Source: Bacteroidota bacterium
Lineage (GTDB): Bacteria; Bacteroidota; Bacteroidia; Bacteroidales; GCA-2748055
DNA length: 17,250 nt
Direction of reading: 5' to 3'
Assembly (NCBI GenBank): GCA_024244665.1
Contig: JAAEOI010000409.1
Location: 1-17,250 of the forward strand
The position numbers and the translations under genes were made by a program. Every line of letters starts with the position of its first letter. The first letter of the stretch is position 1. The notes under the pieces are model-generated. The model had not been told where the DNA came from and ran no database searches. It saw only the letters and a program-made list of their open reading frames with translations. This document shows, piece by piece, positions 8,340 through 16,742 of the stretch.

Positions 8340-10802
8340 ATGAAAAATACAATATTCATCATTCTCCTATCCCTGTTGACTATTGGGAATACAAGGGCAC
8401 AGACAAACGGCCAAAGCCTTGTCTCAATAGCAGATTTGAGATTTAGTAAAGTACTGCAAAAACACCAGTATGGCTTGCCCGTGGGTAATGGCCGGATGGG
8501 CAGTCTTGTGTGGATTAGTAATAAGTTACATCAATCTAAACTTAAATTGCAGATTAACAGAGTTGATGTGTTTGGGTCTAACAGTTATTCAGCTGTTCAT
8601 GAATTGCATACTGATTATGGTGGTGCTTGTGGGGTTGTTGAAATCGATTTTAACAGTGAGCCCTTTTTACCAGGCAAAACGATGCAACATCTGAATGTAT
8701 ATGATGCTTTGATGACTGCCTCCGGCAAAGATTTTAAAGTTCGCGTGTTGGCGCATAACCAGCTTGATATTATGGCAATCGAAATTGATGACAGCAGGGA
8801 TAATCCGGCAGATATTGATATCGATTTAAAGATGATTCGTCCAAACAAAGTTCAAACCGGGAAACACCAGGCTGTATCAGAACTTCACAGGGATGATCGT
8901 GCATTGATTCTCAATCAGGAATTTACCGAAGCCTCAGAAAGCACAGTTATGAAAGGAGATCATTATTGTGCATCATCTCTTGCAGTAAGAGTAATCGGAC
9001 GGGAAAGTAAAGCAATAGATGTAAACCATTCAACATCCAGGTTAACGGTAAAGGGTTCCTGTGGAAAGTTCACCATACTCATTGGCAGCAGTGCTGACCT
9101 GAGCAGAGAAACTGATATAAATAGAATAGTTATGCAGGATTTAGCTGCTGCCGAACAAATGGGATTTGAAGGTTTGCTTGAATCCCATACCAAATGGTGG
9201 CATGAATTCTGGGAAAAATCATACATATGGACCCCTGACAATCCTGAATTTACCAGATTGTGGGTATACTATCTTTATTTAAGCAATTCTACGATGCGGG
9301 GGAAGTATCCTGCAAAGTTTAACGGGCAGATATGGTCGACCATGGGGGATGTCCGCAAGTGGGGAGCACGTTACTGGTGGTGGAATCAAGGGTGCATGCA
9401 TTCATCTTTTGATGCTGCGAATCATATGGAACTAAATGACCCCTTGTTTAATATGAGGACAAGTGCATATCCTGCCTACGAAAAAGCAGCCAGACAAGAC
9501 TGGAACAGCAAAGGGATATTCATACCTGAAACGGGCACATTTGATGGCCCCGAAGAGCTGCCGGAGGACATCGCAGAGGAAATTCGTAAAGTTTTTATAG
9601 ATGAAAAGCTGCCTTCTGAAAAGTTGAAAGCCTATATGCAAAAACGAAATCAATTTGAAAGCAGATGGTCATTGGCCAAACCTGACATACCGGTGGGATG
9701 GGTCAGCCATGTAATGGTGGTAGCGGCCAAGACTGCTGATTTGTACTGGAAAAGATATGAGTATTCCCTGGATGAAGATTGGTTAAGAGACAGCGCATAC
9801 CCAATGCTTAGGGGAGCTGCAGAATTCTATCGAAATTATCCGAATCTGAAAAAGGATACAGAGGGTAAATATCATATTTATAATACAGCCTTGCACGAAC
9901 ATGTATGGGGTGCTAAAGATGTTGTTGATGATCTGTCGTTGATGAATGGTCTGTTCCCAACCCTTATTAGAGCGTCGGAGATACTGTGTGTCGATGAAGA
10001 TATGCGACCCAAATGGCAGGAGATTGTGGATAATCTGGCTCCTTATCCCACCAACGAAACATCTGATGCGCTGGGCACGCTGAAACATAAAGACGGAATA
10101 ACTACCCTGGCAAGGGGAATTGGGCCTACCTATCTGGAAAGAGGAACAGGTTCTGAAAGTCCGCGATTACGTATGGTTGAACAATTTGATGTGGTGACTT
10201 TGGAATCACAGGACAATGAACTCAGAGAATTAGTGATGGCAACGTATGAAGCCCATCCCGGATATAAGAATTATCACAATGGTATCGAAGGCTCCGGAAG
10301 TAGCCGATTCCCTGTCATTGCTGCAAGACTGGGGCGTACTGACGATATGGAAGTTTATCTGCCCATGTGGCTTAACCATTTTGAAGGTAGTTGGGAGACC
10401 CCAAATGGTTTAGCGGAAAAAGAAGGTGAAGAGGCTTATTCTGTACAGGCTTATGGCATTTTTTCGGATGCCATACAGCAGTCATTATGTCAGAGCTTAA
10501 GCCCTTCGCCTGATGAGAAGCCTGTTATAAGGGTGTTCCCTGCATGGCCAAAAAAATGGGACGCTGCATTTAAATTGTTGTGTAAAGGCGGTTTCCTGGT
10601 CTCTTCTTCTATGAAAAAAGGCAATGTGGAGTATGTAGAGATCCATTCGCAAATTGGCGGCGAATGTAAAATCCGTAATCCCTGGACGGATGCCGAAGTT
10701 TTGCTGAAAAATGATCAAGATAAAACAGAAGTATTGACGGGGCAATTGCTTCGATTTGAAACAGGAAAGGGGGAAACTATAGTTATATCAAAAGCAGAAT
10801 GA
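8340..10802 (+). CDS. DUF5703 / GH95-like (alpha/alpha)6 putative glycoside hydrolase
   Basis: An 820-residue secreted protein. ATG 8340 is chosen over 8304 because a clean signal peptide starts there (KNTIFIILLSLLTIGNTRAQ) after an A-rich leader. The N-terminal sandwich contains LPVGNGRMGS (from residue 46), the same signature as GH95, followed by INRVDVFG and HTDYGG, which mark the DUF5703 family. The helical barrel has ARYWWWNQG (Tyr345 onward), GIFIPETGTFDG, KRYEYSLDEDWLRDSAYPML and HEHVWGAKDVVDDLSLMNG. Glu520 and Asp527 in the last motif are conserved as I recall the family and are candidate catalytic residues. A terminal sandwich (VFPAWPKKWDAAF onward) closes the protein as in GH95. I know of no assigned substrate; neighbouring enzymes suggest an L-sugar or other hexoside. 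The gene is the most AT-rich of the window, in contrast to the GH95 gene upstream. Confidence 0.8.
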   Translation: MKNTIFIILLSLLTIGNTRAQTNGQSLVSIADLRFSKVLQKHQYGLPVGNGRMGSLVWISNKLHQSKLKLQINRVDVFGSNSYSAVHELHTDYGGACGVVEIDFNSEPFLPGKTMQHLNVYDALMTASGKDFKVRVLAHNQLDIMAIEIDDSRDNPADIDIDLKMIRPNKVQTGKHQAVSELHRDDRALILNQEFTEASESTVMKGDHYCASSLAVRVIGRESKAIDVNHSTSRLTVKGSCGKFTILIGSSADLSRETDINRIVMQDLAAAEQMGFEGLLESHTKWWHEFWEKSYIWTPDNPEFTRLWVYYLYLSNSTMRGKYPAKFNGQIWSTMGDVRKWGARYWWWNQGCMHSSFDAANHMELNDPLFNMRTSAYPAYEKAARQDWNSKGIFIPETGTFDGPEELPEDIAEEIRKVFIDEKLPSEKLKAYMQKRNQFESRWSLAKPDIPVGWVSHVMVVAAKTADLYWKRYEYSLDEDWLRDSAYPMLRGAAEFYRNYPNLKKDTEGKYHIYNTALHEHVWGAKDVVDDLSLMNGLFPTLIRASEILCVDEDMRPKWQEIVDNLAPYPTNETSDALGTLKHKDGITTLARGIGPTYLERGTGSESPRLRMVEQFDVVTLESQDNELRELVMATYEAHPGYKNYHNGIEGSGSSRFPVIAARLGRTDDMEVYLPMWLNHFEGSWETPNGLAEKEGEEAYSVQAYGIFSDAIQQSLCQSLSPSPDEKPVIRVFPAWPKKWDAAFKLLCKGGFLVSSSMKKGNVEYVEIHSQIGGECKIRNPWTDAEVLLKNDQDKTEVLTGQLLRFETGKGETIVISKAE

Positions 10803-10869
10803 AAGAAGTGAGGGCCACATGCGATTTCCTGCAGGTGGTTCCAGTCGTTGCATAGGAAAAATTGATATT

Positions 10870-13860
10870 ATGAATAAAAATAATCGCATGATTATTGCAA
10901 TAGGAATGTTGTTCGCAGCTGGGGTGGCTTTTTTAACTCCACTGCACGCACAAACCGAAGAGTCCAGCGTGAAGGTCATGTCTTACAATATACATCGCGG
11001 CGGAACGATGCTCGGGCAACCCTTGTCCCAAACGGTCAAGGTGATTCAGGAGGCAAAGGCAGATGTTGTCGGCGTTCAGGAAACGCGTTCCCCTGGCGGT
11101 GTTAATGCGGAGAAGTTGGCGCAGTTGCTGGGTTGGAATTACTACAAGGACCATTGGAGCTGCATCTTGACGCGTTTTGAGATTGTCGATCGCCGCGACG
11201 GTGGCATCAAGGTCAAACTGCCTTCGGGCCAGGAAGCCTATATCTTCAACCTGCACCTGCCATCAAATCCGTATCAGCCATACCAGCTTTTGGGCATTCA
11301 ACCAAAGTGGCATAAACACAGGGATACCCCCTTCATCAAGACCGAAGCCGAGGCTATTGCCGCCGCAAGAGAGGCGCGCGGTAGTGAAATCTCGGCACTT
11401 TTCAAGCAGATAGATTCCCTCCCCGACAAAGATGCCCCTGTTTTTGTGGTAGGTGATTTCAACGAACCTTCACACCTGGACTGGACCGAAAAAGCTGCCA
11501 GGTCCGGGCGCCACCCCATCAAAGTGGAGTACCCCAACTCTAAGGAATTCGCCAAAGCAGGTTTTGCCGATGCCTGGCGCACGGTCTATCCCGACGAGAT
11601 GGAAAAGCCGGGCTTCACCTGGTCGCCTCTGACAAAGCCCGATAACCCCAAGGATCACCACGACCGCATTGATTTTGTGTACTTCAAAGGAAAAGGCGTA
11701 AAAGTGACCGATGCAAAGATCGTCGGGGAAAGCCAGGAGAATGCGAACATTGTTGTTTCTCCTTATCCATCTGATCACCGCGCAGTGGTGGCGACGTTCG
11801 CGTTACCAAATCAACCCAATGTATCCATCCTGGTATCGACCCAACTGGAAACGGATGCCGGATATCACCTGGCACTGGGAGAATTAAGAACCGTCCTGGA
11901 AGAGAAAGGCTATCGGGCAATCACCCGGTACCTAGACAAGGGCGATCCGTTACCGGATGGAAACAAGATTATTGTAGGTGAATTGGGGCAGGAAATCGAA
12001 GCAGGCCAATTTCCCTTCAACAAAGAGGCTTACCGAATTTCCCAGGCAAAGGAGCCAACAGCGAACATTCTGAAAATTGAAGGCGATCGAAGAGGCGGAA
12101 TGTACGGTCTTTTCAAATTAGCCGAACAGCTTCAGCTGGGCGGCAACCTATGGGAGATCAACCTCGAACTGGCTCCCGAGTTTTCCATGCGGATGTATAC
12201 AGAGCTGGGGCAGTTGTATGATTTGCCGTCGGTTGGCTACCACCTTTTTGAAGAGCCGTGGGTAAATCATGAGAGGTTCGAAACAGAAAAAGAGGAGCTC
12301 AAAAGGCTTATTGACCAGGTCGCGAAGCTTGGATTCAACACCTTCACGCTTATGCATGTAAATTTTGAGGACTACATCACTTACAAATATCTCGATCAGG
12401 AAGTGTATGGCAGCGACGATGTCCATCGTATTAAGGCAAAGCATTTTACCAAACATCTGAAAGATATCATCGACTATGCCCACGAGCGCCACATCGATGT
12501 TTTCATGCAGGTGTATGAATTTCAATATCCGCCGAAATTGGGCGAATTGTACGATTTGGATCTTGCGAATCCGGATATGAAAACCATCATCGAAGCCAAG
12601 GTGAAAGAGCTATTTGAAGTGGTTCCCCTCGACGGGTTGGTGATTACCGCCACCGAGTCGCTGCCGCGCTCAGGTTACAAATCTGTAGAGCCCTGGCGAA
12701 AGCACGGCAAAGCCGGCGCCGGAAAAATGATGACCATGTACCACAATGCCGGAAAAAAATATGACAAAAAGGTCATTTTCCGGTCCTGGATGATTGCGTA
12801 CGGCGCTGAAGATTCGGATCAGGTTATTGCCAACACCCCCGAAGATGCCGAGTTTGAAATCAAACATACCGGCGACGATTTTTGGCTCAATTTTCCGCTT
12901 ACCGATGCCATAGAAAATGGATTGGGCAAAAAGCGCCCGCTTACCATGACATTTGATGTTCACCCGCAGTACTACGGGTGGTCGCGTTTAATCTGTTACC
13001 AGCAGCGGTTTGCCGAAGAGACCAGGATTGCCAAAGAGAATGGCGTAAAAGGTATTCAGGCCTGGGGCGCCTGGGCACCCGGTTGTATCTGGAAGGACGG
13101 GCACCCCGGATATTTGCCCAACGGTCAGTTAAAGCAGCATGATAAGCCTTTTTACGATATGGCGGGTCCATGGAACAACTTCAGGATCTTTAGCCGTGGA
13201 TTTACCCCCGGGCAGATGAATGCCTACCTCGTAGCGCGCCTCACATGGGATGTGAATTTAACCGCAGAACAAATTGCCTCAGACTGGGGAACCATCCATT
13301 TCGGACAGGAAAACGCGGCCGCCGTTTCTGAAGTGCTGATGAACAGCCAGGCTGCGTTCCGTGAAATTTACCTGGGTGAAAAAAGGGAATTTTCTAATCA
13401 CCCGACTAATTTCAAATGGGCGACCACTGTGAATGTCAGTTTACGTGGATTGGAGAAGATGTACCAAAAACTGCCCTTAAGCCACATCCTTGAAAGGAAT
13501 CAGGTCGCCCGTGAATACCTGGCCAGAATGGATGATGCATTTGCCCGTATCGATGTAACAAAAGTTCCTTCCCAGGAAGAGTACCAGGCACTCAAGGAAG
13601 GACTTGAAAAAACCAAGCTCTATCTGAGTATGTTTTTCAAGTTCCGCGAGATGTGGTGGAGAGGCAGAGAGCTGAAAGGCCTTGGAAAAGAAGAAGCTAC
13701 CGTGAAACAGGTAGAATATGAAAAAGCAAGGGCTTCTTTTAACGAGGTGCTGGAAAAATGGCAGAAATACCCTGAAGAGTGCAGGTTCTGGGGAATTAGT
13801 AATAATAGCTTTCAAGGCGGTAATCACCTTTGGAGAAAAGATGTATTGCGACCAAAGTAG
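10870..13860 (+). CDS. Two-enzyme fusion: EEP-family phosphoesterase domain + GH67-like alpha-glucuronidase module
   Basis: A 996-residue secreted protein. ATG 10870 is preferred over 10819 because the Sec signal (IIAIGMLFAAGVAFLTPLHAQ) begins just after it. Residues of about 33-310 form a complete EEP metal-dependent phosphoesterase domain: Asn40 in SYNIH, Glu71 in VQET, Asp196/Asn198 in VGDFNEPS, Asp268 in DRIDF, and Asp302-His303 in PSDHR. Without an obvious linker, residues of about 316-430 form an alpha/beta domain like the N-terminus of GH67. A barrel follows (about 440-780, MRMYTELGQLYDLP onward), then a helical C-terminus with YLVARLTWDVNLTAEQIASDW, close to the GH67 ending. Glu596 in TATESLP aligns with the GH67 general acid and Asp670 in TGDDFW with one carboxylate of the base pair. 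The second base Glu appears replaced by Gln700 (HPQYYG). The alignment is from memory. Predicted roles are cleavage of a phosphate ester or phosphodiester plus a uronoside-like bond on one substrate; the GH specificity is uncertain. Confidence 0.8.
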   Translation: MNKNNRMIIAIGMLFAAGVAFLTPLHAQTEESSVKVMSYNIHRGGTMLGQPLSQTVKVIQEAKADVVGVQETRSPGGVNAEKLAQLLGWNYYKDHWSCILTRFEIVDRRDGGIKVKLPSGQEAYIFNLHLPSNPYQPYQLLGIQPKWHKHRDTPFIKTEAEAIAAAREARGSEISALFKQIDSLPDKDAPVFVVGDFNEPSHLDWTEKAARSGRHPIKVEYPNSKEFAKAGFADAWRTVYPDEMEKPGFTWSPLTKPDNPKDHHDRIDFVYFKGKGVKVTDAKIVGESQENANIVVSPYPSDHRAVVATFALPNQPNVSILVSTQLETDAGYHLALGELRTVLEEKGYRAITRYLDKGDPLPDGNKIIVGELGQEIEAGQFPFNKEAYRISQAKEPTANILKIEGDRRGGMYGLFKLAEQLQLGGNLWEINLELAPEFSMRMYTELGQLYDLPSVGYHLFEEPWVNHERFETEKEELKRLIDQVAKLGFNTFTLMHVNFEDYITYKYLDQEVYGSDDVHRIKAKHFTKHLKDIIDYAHERHIDVFMQVYEFQYPPKLGELYDLDLANPDMKTIIEAKVKELFEVVPLDGLVITATESLPRSGYKSVEPWRKHGKAGAGKMMTMYHNAGKKYDKKVIFRSWMIAYGAEDSDQVIANTPEDAEFEIKHTGDDFWLNFPLTDAIENGLGKKRPLTMTFDVHPQYYGWSRLICYQQRFAEETRIAKENGVKGIQAWGAWAPGCIWKDGHPGYLPNGQLKQHDKPFYDMAGPWNNFRIFSRGFTPGQMNAYLVARLTWDVNLTAEQIASDWGTIHFGQENAAAVSEVLMNSQAAFREIYLGEKREFSNHPTNFKWATTVNVSLRGLEKMYQKLPLSHILERNQVAREYLARMDDAFARIDVTKVPSQEEYQALKEGLEKTKLYLSMFFKFREMWWRGRELKGLGKEEATVKQVEYEKARASFNEVLEKWQKYPEECRFWGISNNSFQGGNHLWRKDVLRPK

Positions 13861-13879
13861 ATTCAGGGCAGTAATCATT

Positions 13880-13891
13880 TGTTTGCAAACA
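13880..13891. promoter_or_regulatory. Perfect 12-base palindrome before the second GH106 gene (possible operator)
   Basis: TGTTTGCAAACA is a perfect inverted repeat in the 59-base gap ahead of ATG 13920. Its size and symmetry suit a dimeric repressor of LacI type, though the centre is GC rather than the usual CG. No second copy was noticed in the other gaps, and no regulator gene is in the window. It may be chance. Confidence 0.2.
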
Positions 13892-13919
13892 CACTCTTAG
13901 AAATAAAAAATAGGGAAAT

Positions 13920-16730
13920 ATGAAAATGAAATATAGATTTCACCTGGTAATAATCACGATTACACTTCTGGGACAATCTCTATGCTTTGGACAGGAAAAT
14001 AAGAGCACGTCGGCCAATCCATCTCGCACGAAGAGTAAGCTGGCGACTGAGTTTCAGAATCCGCCCGCTTCAGCTCAAGCCTGGTGTTACTGGTGGTGGT
14101 TGAACGGGCTGGCCAGCAAGGAGGGAATCACCCGGGACTTCGAGGAAATGAAGAAGCAGGGTATTTCCGGGGCACTCTTATTTGATGCGGAGAGTGGTGG
14201 GCCGGGAGTTCCGCATGGGCCGGTTTTCATGGGCCCTGAATGGCGTGAACTGTTCAAATTTGCCGTGAGCGAAGCCGATCGGCTGGGCATTACCTTAACG
14301 GCTAACATTTGCCGCACCTGGAATGCGGGTGGGCCATGGGTGACCCCCGAGCATGGGATCAAGCAGAACGTTCACAGCGAAAGCCAGGTAAAGGGGCCTG
14401 CGAAGGTAGACATCGTCTTGCCGGACTCCCCGGGCAAAGAGAATTACTACCGCGACATCGCCGTTTTAGCCTGCCCGCTCCCGGACGGTTTCTCTGGCAA
14501 AACAGAGGTCTGGCAGCGCGATCAAATTGTGGATTTAACGCAGTTCATGGACGCCGAGGGGCGGTTGATCTGGGATGCGCCGGATGGCAACTGGAGTATT
14601 CTCCGCATTGGGTTTCAGGCGACTGGTATGCGCGTTTCCAAAAACACGGGCGCTGCGGTGGGCCTGGAAATCGATCCAATGAGTGCCGGGGCGATGGACC
14701 TGCATTTTGCCAATACGGGTGCGAAGATGATCGAGGATGCTGGTCCGCTGGCGGGCAAGACCTTTCAATACCTGCACATCGACAGTTGGGAGATCAATCA
14801 GCCGGATTGGACCGCCAGGATGCCGGCGGAATTCCTGAAACGCCATGGATACGACCTTACGAAATGGCTGCCCACACTTTGTGGTCGGCAGATCGACAAC
14901 GCAACAACCACCGAGGACTTTCTACAGGATTTCCGGGTCACCGTCTGCGACTTGATCGCGGAAAACTACTATGGCCGGCTGGATTCCCTGGCGAAAGAGG
15001 GCGGACTGCTGGGGTCTCATTCGGAGGCCGGTGGGCCGATCGGAGCTCCCCATACCTTCTGGCTCGATGCACTGAAGTTTCATGGCACGACCACGATTCC
15101 GATGGGGGAGTTTTGGATCAAAGAATTTGATAACGCCAACGTTTCCTACACTCGCAACCATACGATCAAGCAAATCGCCAGTGCGGCGCACATTTATGGC
15201 AGGGAGATCTGTCAGGCCGAGTCCTTTACCGCGTATAGAGACATCTTTGTGAGTGATCCTTATAAGATCAAAGCCGTTGGAGATCTGGCATTTTGTGATG
15301 GGCTGACGCGGATGGTGTTCCATCAGTGGATCCATCAACCCGATCCCGACATGGTACCGGGCTACGGGTCGCGGCCGTGGAAAACAAAGGACATCGGCAC
15401 CAAATTTGGTCACACCCGGGCCTGGTGGCCGATGGCCGATGGGTGGTTGAGCTATCTGGCGCGCTGCCAGTACATGCTGCGCCAAGGCAAGTTCGTGGCA
15501 GATTTTGCCTACCTTCAGGATGAGCGTATTCCGTCATATGTGGTCAGTCGTCCAGGGGAGAAGCCCCAGTGTCCTCCCGGCTGCGACTACGACGCACTCC
15601 ACGCGGAAGTGCTGTTGACGCGAGCTTCCGCTGAAGGTGGACAACTCCAGCTGGAAAGTGGCATGCACTATCGTTACCTCGTGCTTCCGCCGGATCCGGA
15701 TGCGATCCTCTCGCCTGCGACACTCAAGAAGATCAAGCAGCTCGCCGAGGCCGGCGTGCAAGTCCTTGGACCAGGCTACCGCGAGGGCACGTTGGAGGAA
15801 ATCCTCAGCGCGGATGGCCTGGTTCCGGATATCGAGTTTCGCAATGCATCGCCCAGCGCTCGTTTTGAGAAGATTCATCGTCGCCATGGGGAGACCGATA
15901 GTTACTTTGTCAGCAATCAAGCCGTCGAAGAGATCCATGCCGATGTCACCTTCCGCGTTTCAGGAAAGCAGCCCGAACTTTGGAACCCGGTAACTGGCAA
16001 AATACAAGAGCTACCCGAGTGGCGTGAGGAAAACGGCCGCACTGTGGTGCCCATGACATTTGCGGCAAAGGAGAGCAGCTTCGTGGTTTTCCGAAAAAAA
16101 GCTCAACCGAGCAGAGCGAAAAGCACGAAAAACTTCCCCGAACATACAGCGCTCAAACCGCTTAGCGGACCCTGGCAGGTTTCTTTCGATCCCAAATGGG
16201 GTGGCCCTGAATCGATCGTCTTTGATGAGCTGGTTGATTGGACACAACGGCCCGAAGAGGGCATTCGCTACTATAGTGGAAGAGCCACTTATAGAAAGAA
16301 ATTTGACCTGCCTGTTTCGACTTCCGAACAACCCGTTTACCTCGACCTCGGAGAGCTGAGTTGCATCGCCCGAGTACGCTTGAATGGCAAGGATCTCGGT
16401 GTTGTCTGGACGGCTCCCTGGCATATTGAAATCACGAATACCGTCCGACCCGAGGGAAATCAGCTCGAAATCGAAGTCGCAAACCACTGGATCAACCGAA
16501 TTATCGGCGACGAGAAACTCCCGCCTGAACAGCGTTTCACTCAAACGAACGTGGAATCCAAAACAACTCCACTCCAGCCGGCTGGTCTCCTTGGCCCAGT
16601 ATGTTTATTTATCGCACAAGCAGAAGAAGGCAAGCCGCAAGAGGAGACTAAGGCCTCGAACAGCCCTGAGGAAAAGAAGGTAGAACTCCTCTTCCTGGGC
16701 ACACCCGGAAGCACTGAAACGACCAAATAA
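13920..16730 (+). CDS. GH106 alpha-L-rhamnosidase, long form
   Basis: A 936-residue secreted protein with a Sec signal ending near LCFGQ. GH106 signatures run in order: WWWLNGLASKEGITRDFEEM, RTWNAGGPWVTPEHG, YLHIDSWE, GSHSEAGGP (Glu369), GEFWIKEF, ICQAESFTAYRD (Glu434) and MVFHQWIHQP. The Glu residues in these motifs are the likely catalytic and calcium-binding set. Residues of about 523-655 form a Rossmann-like insert (YLVLPPD, LKKIKQLAEAGVQVLGPG) absent from the first GH106 of the operon. The C-terminal jelly-roll repeats the sibling's IARVRLNGKDLGVVW. A 39-residue charged tail follows LLGPVCLF, ends in VELLFLGTPGSTETTK and is not part of the usual family ending. The gene is GC-rich compared with the DUF5703 gene. 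It probably acts on a different rhamnosidic linkage from its sibling, since the two differ across most of the active-site region. Confidence 0.92.
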   Translation: MKMKYRFHLVIITITLLGQSLCFGQENKSTSANPSRTKSKLATEFQNPPASAQAWCYWWWLNGLASKEGITRDFEEMKKQGISGALLFDAESGGPGVPHGPVFMGPEWRELFKFAVSEADRLGITLTANICRTWNAGGPWVTPEHGIKQNVHSESQVKGPAKVDIVLPDSPGKENYYRDIAVLACPLPDGFSGKTEVWQRDQIVDLTQFMDAEGRLIWDAPDGNWSILRIGFQATGMRVSKNTGAAVGLEIDPMSAGAMDLHFANTGAKMIEDAGPLAGKTFQYLHIDSWEINQPDWTARMPAEFLKRHGYDLTKWLPTLCGRQIDNATTTEDFLQDFRVTVCDLIAENYYGRLDSLAKEGGLLGSHSEAGGPIGAPHTFWLDALKFHGTTTIPMGEFWIKEFDNANVSYTRNHTIKQIASAAHIYGREICQAESFTAYRDIFVSDPYKIKAVGDLAFCDGLTRMVFHQWIHQPDPDMVPGYGSRPWKTKDIGTKFGHTRAWWPMADGWLSYLARCQYMLRQGKFVADFAYLQDERIPSYVVSRPGEKPQCPPGCDYDALHAEVLLTRASAEGGQLQLESGMHYRYLVLPPDPDAILSPATLKKIKQLAEAGVQVLGPGYREGTLEEILSADGLVPDIEFRNASPSARFEKIHRRHGETDSYFVSNQAVEEIHADVTFRVSGKQPELWNPVTGKIQELPEWREENGRTVVPMTFAAKESSFVVFRKKAQPSRAKSTKNFPEHTALKPLSGPWQVSFDPKWGGPESIVFDELVDWTQRPEEGIRYYSGRATYRKKFDLPVSTSEQPVYLDLGELSCIARVRLNGKDLGVVWTAPWHIEITNTVRPEGNQLEIEVANHWINRIIGDEKLPPEQRFTQTNVESKTTPLQPAGLLGPVCLFIAQAEEGKPQEETKASNSPEEKKVELLFLGTPGSTETTK

Positions 16731-16742
16731 AAGGAATTTAAA

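Noticed and set aside
10819..10869. Earlier start for the EEP/GH67-like fusion
   Set aside because: It adds 17 residues unlike a signal peptide before a good one; ATG 10870 gives a normal Sec signal.
14309..15130. A 273-codon plus-strand frame overlapping the second GH106 gene
   Set aside because: It is an alternate frame of the GH106 barrel; the GH106 frame carries all family motifs and this one carries none.
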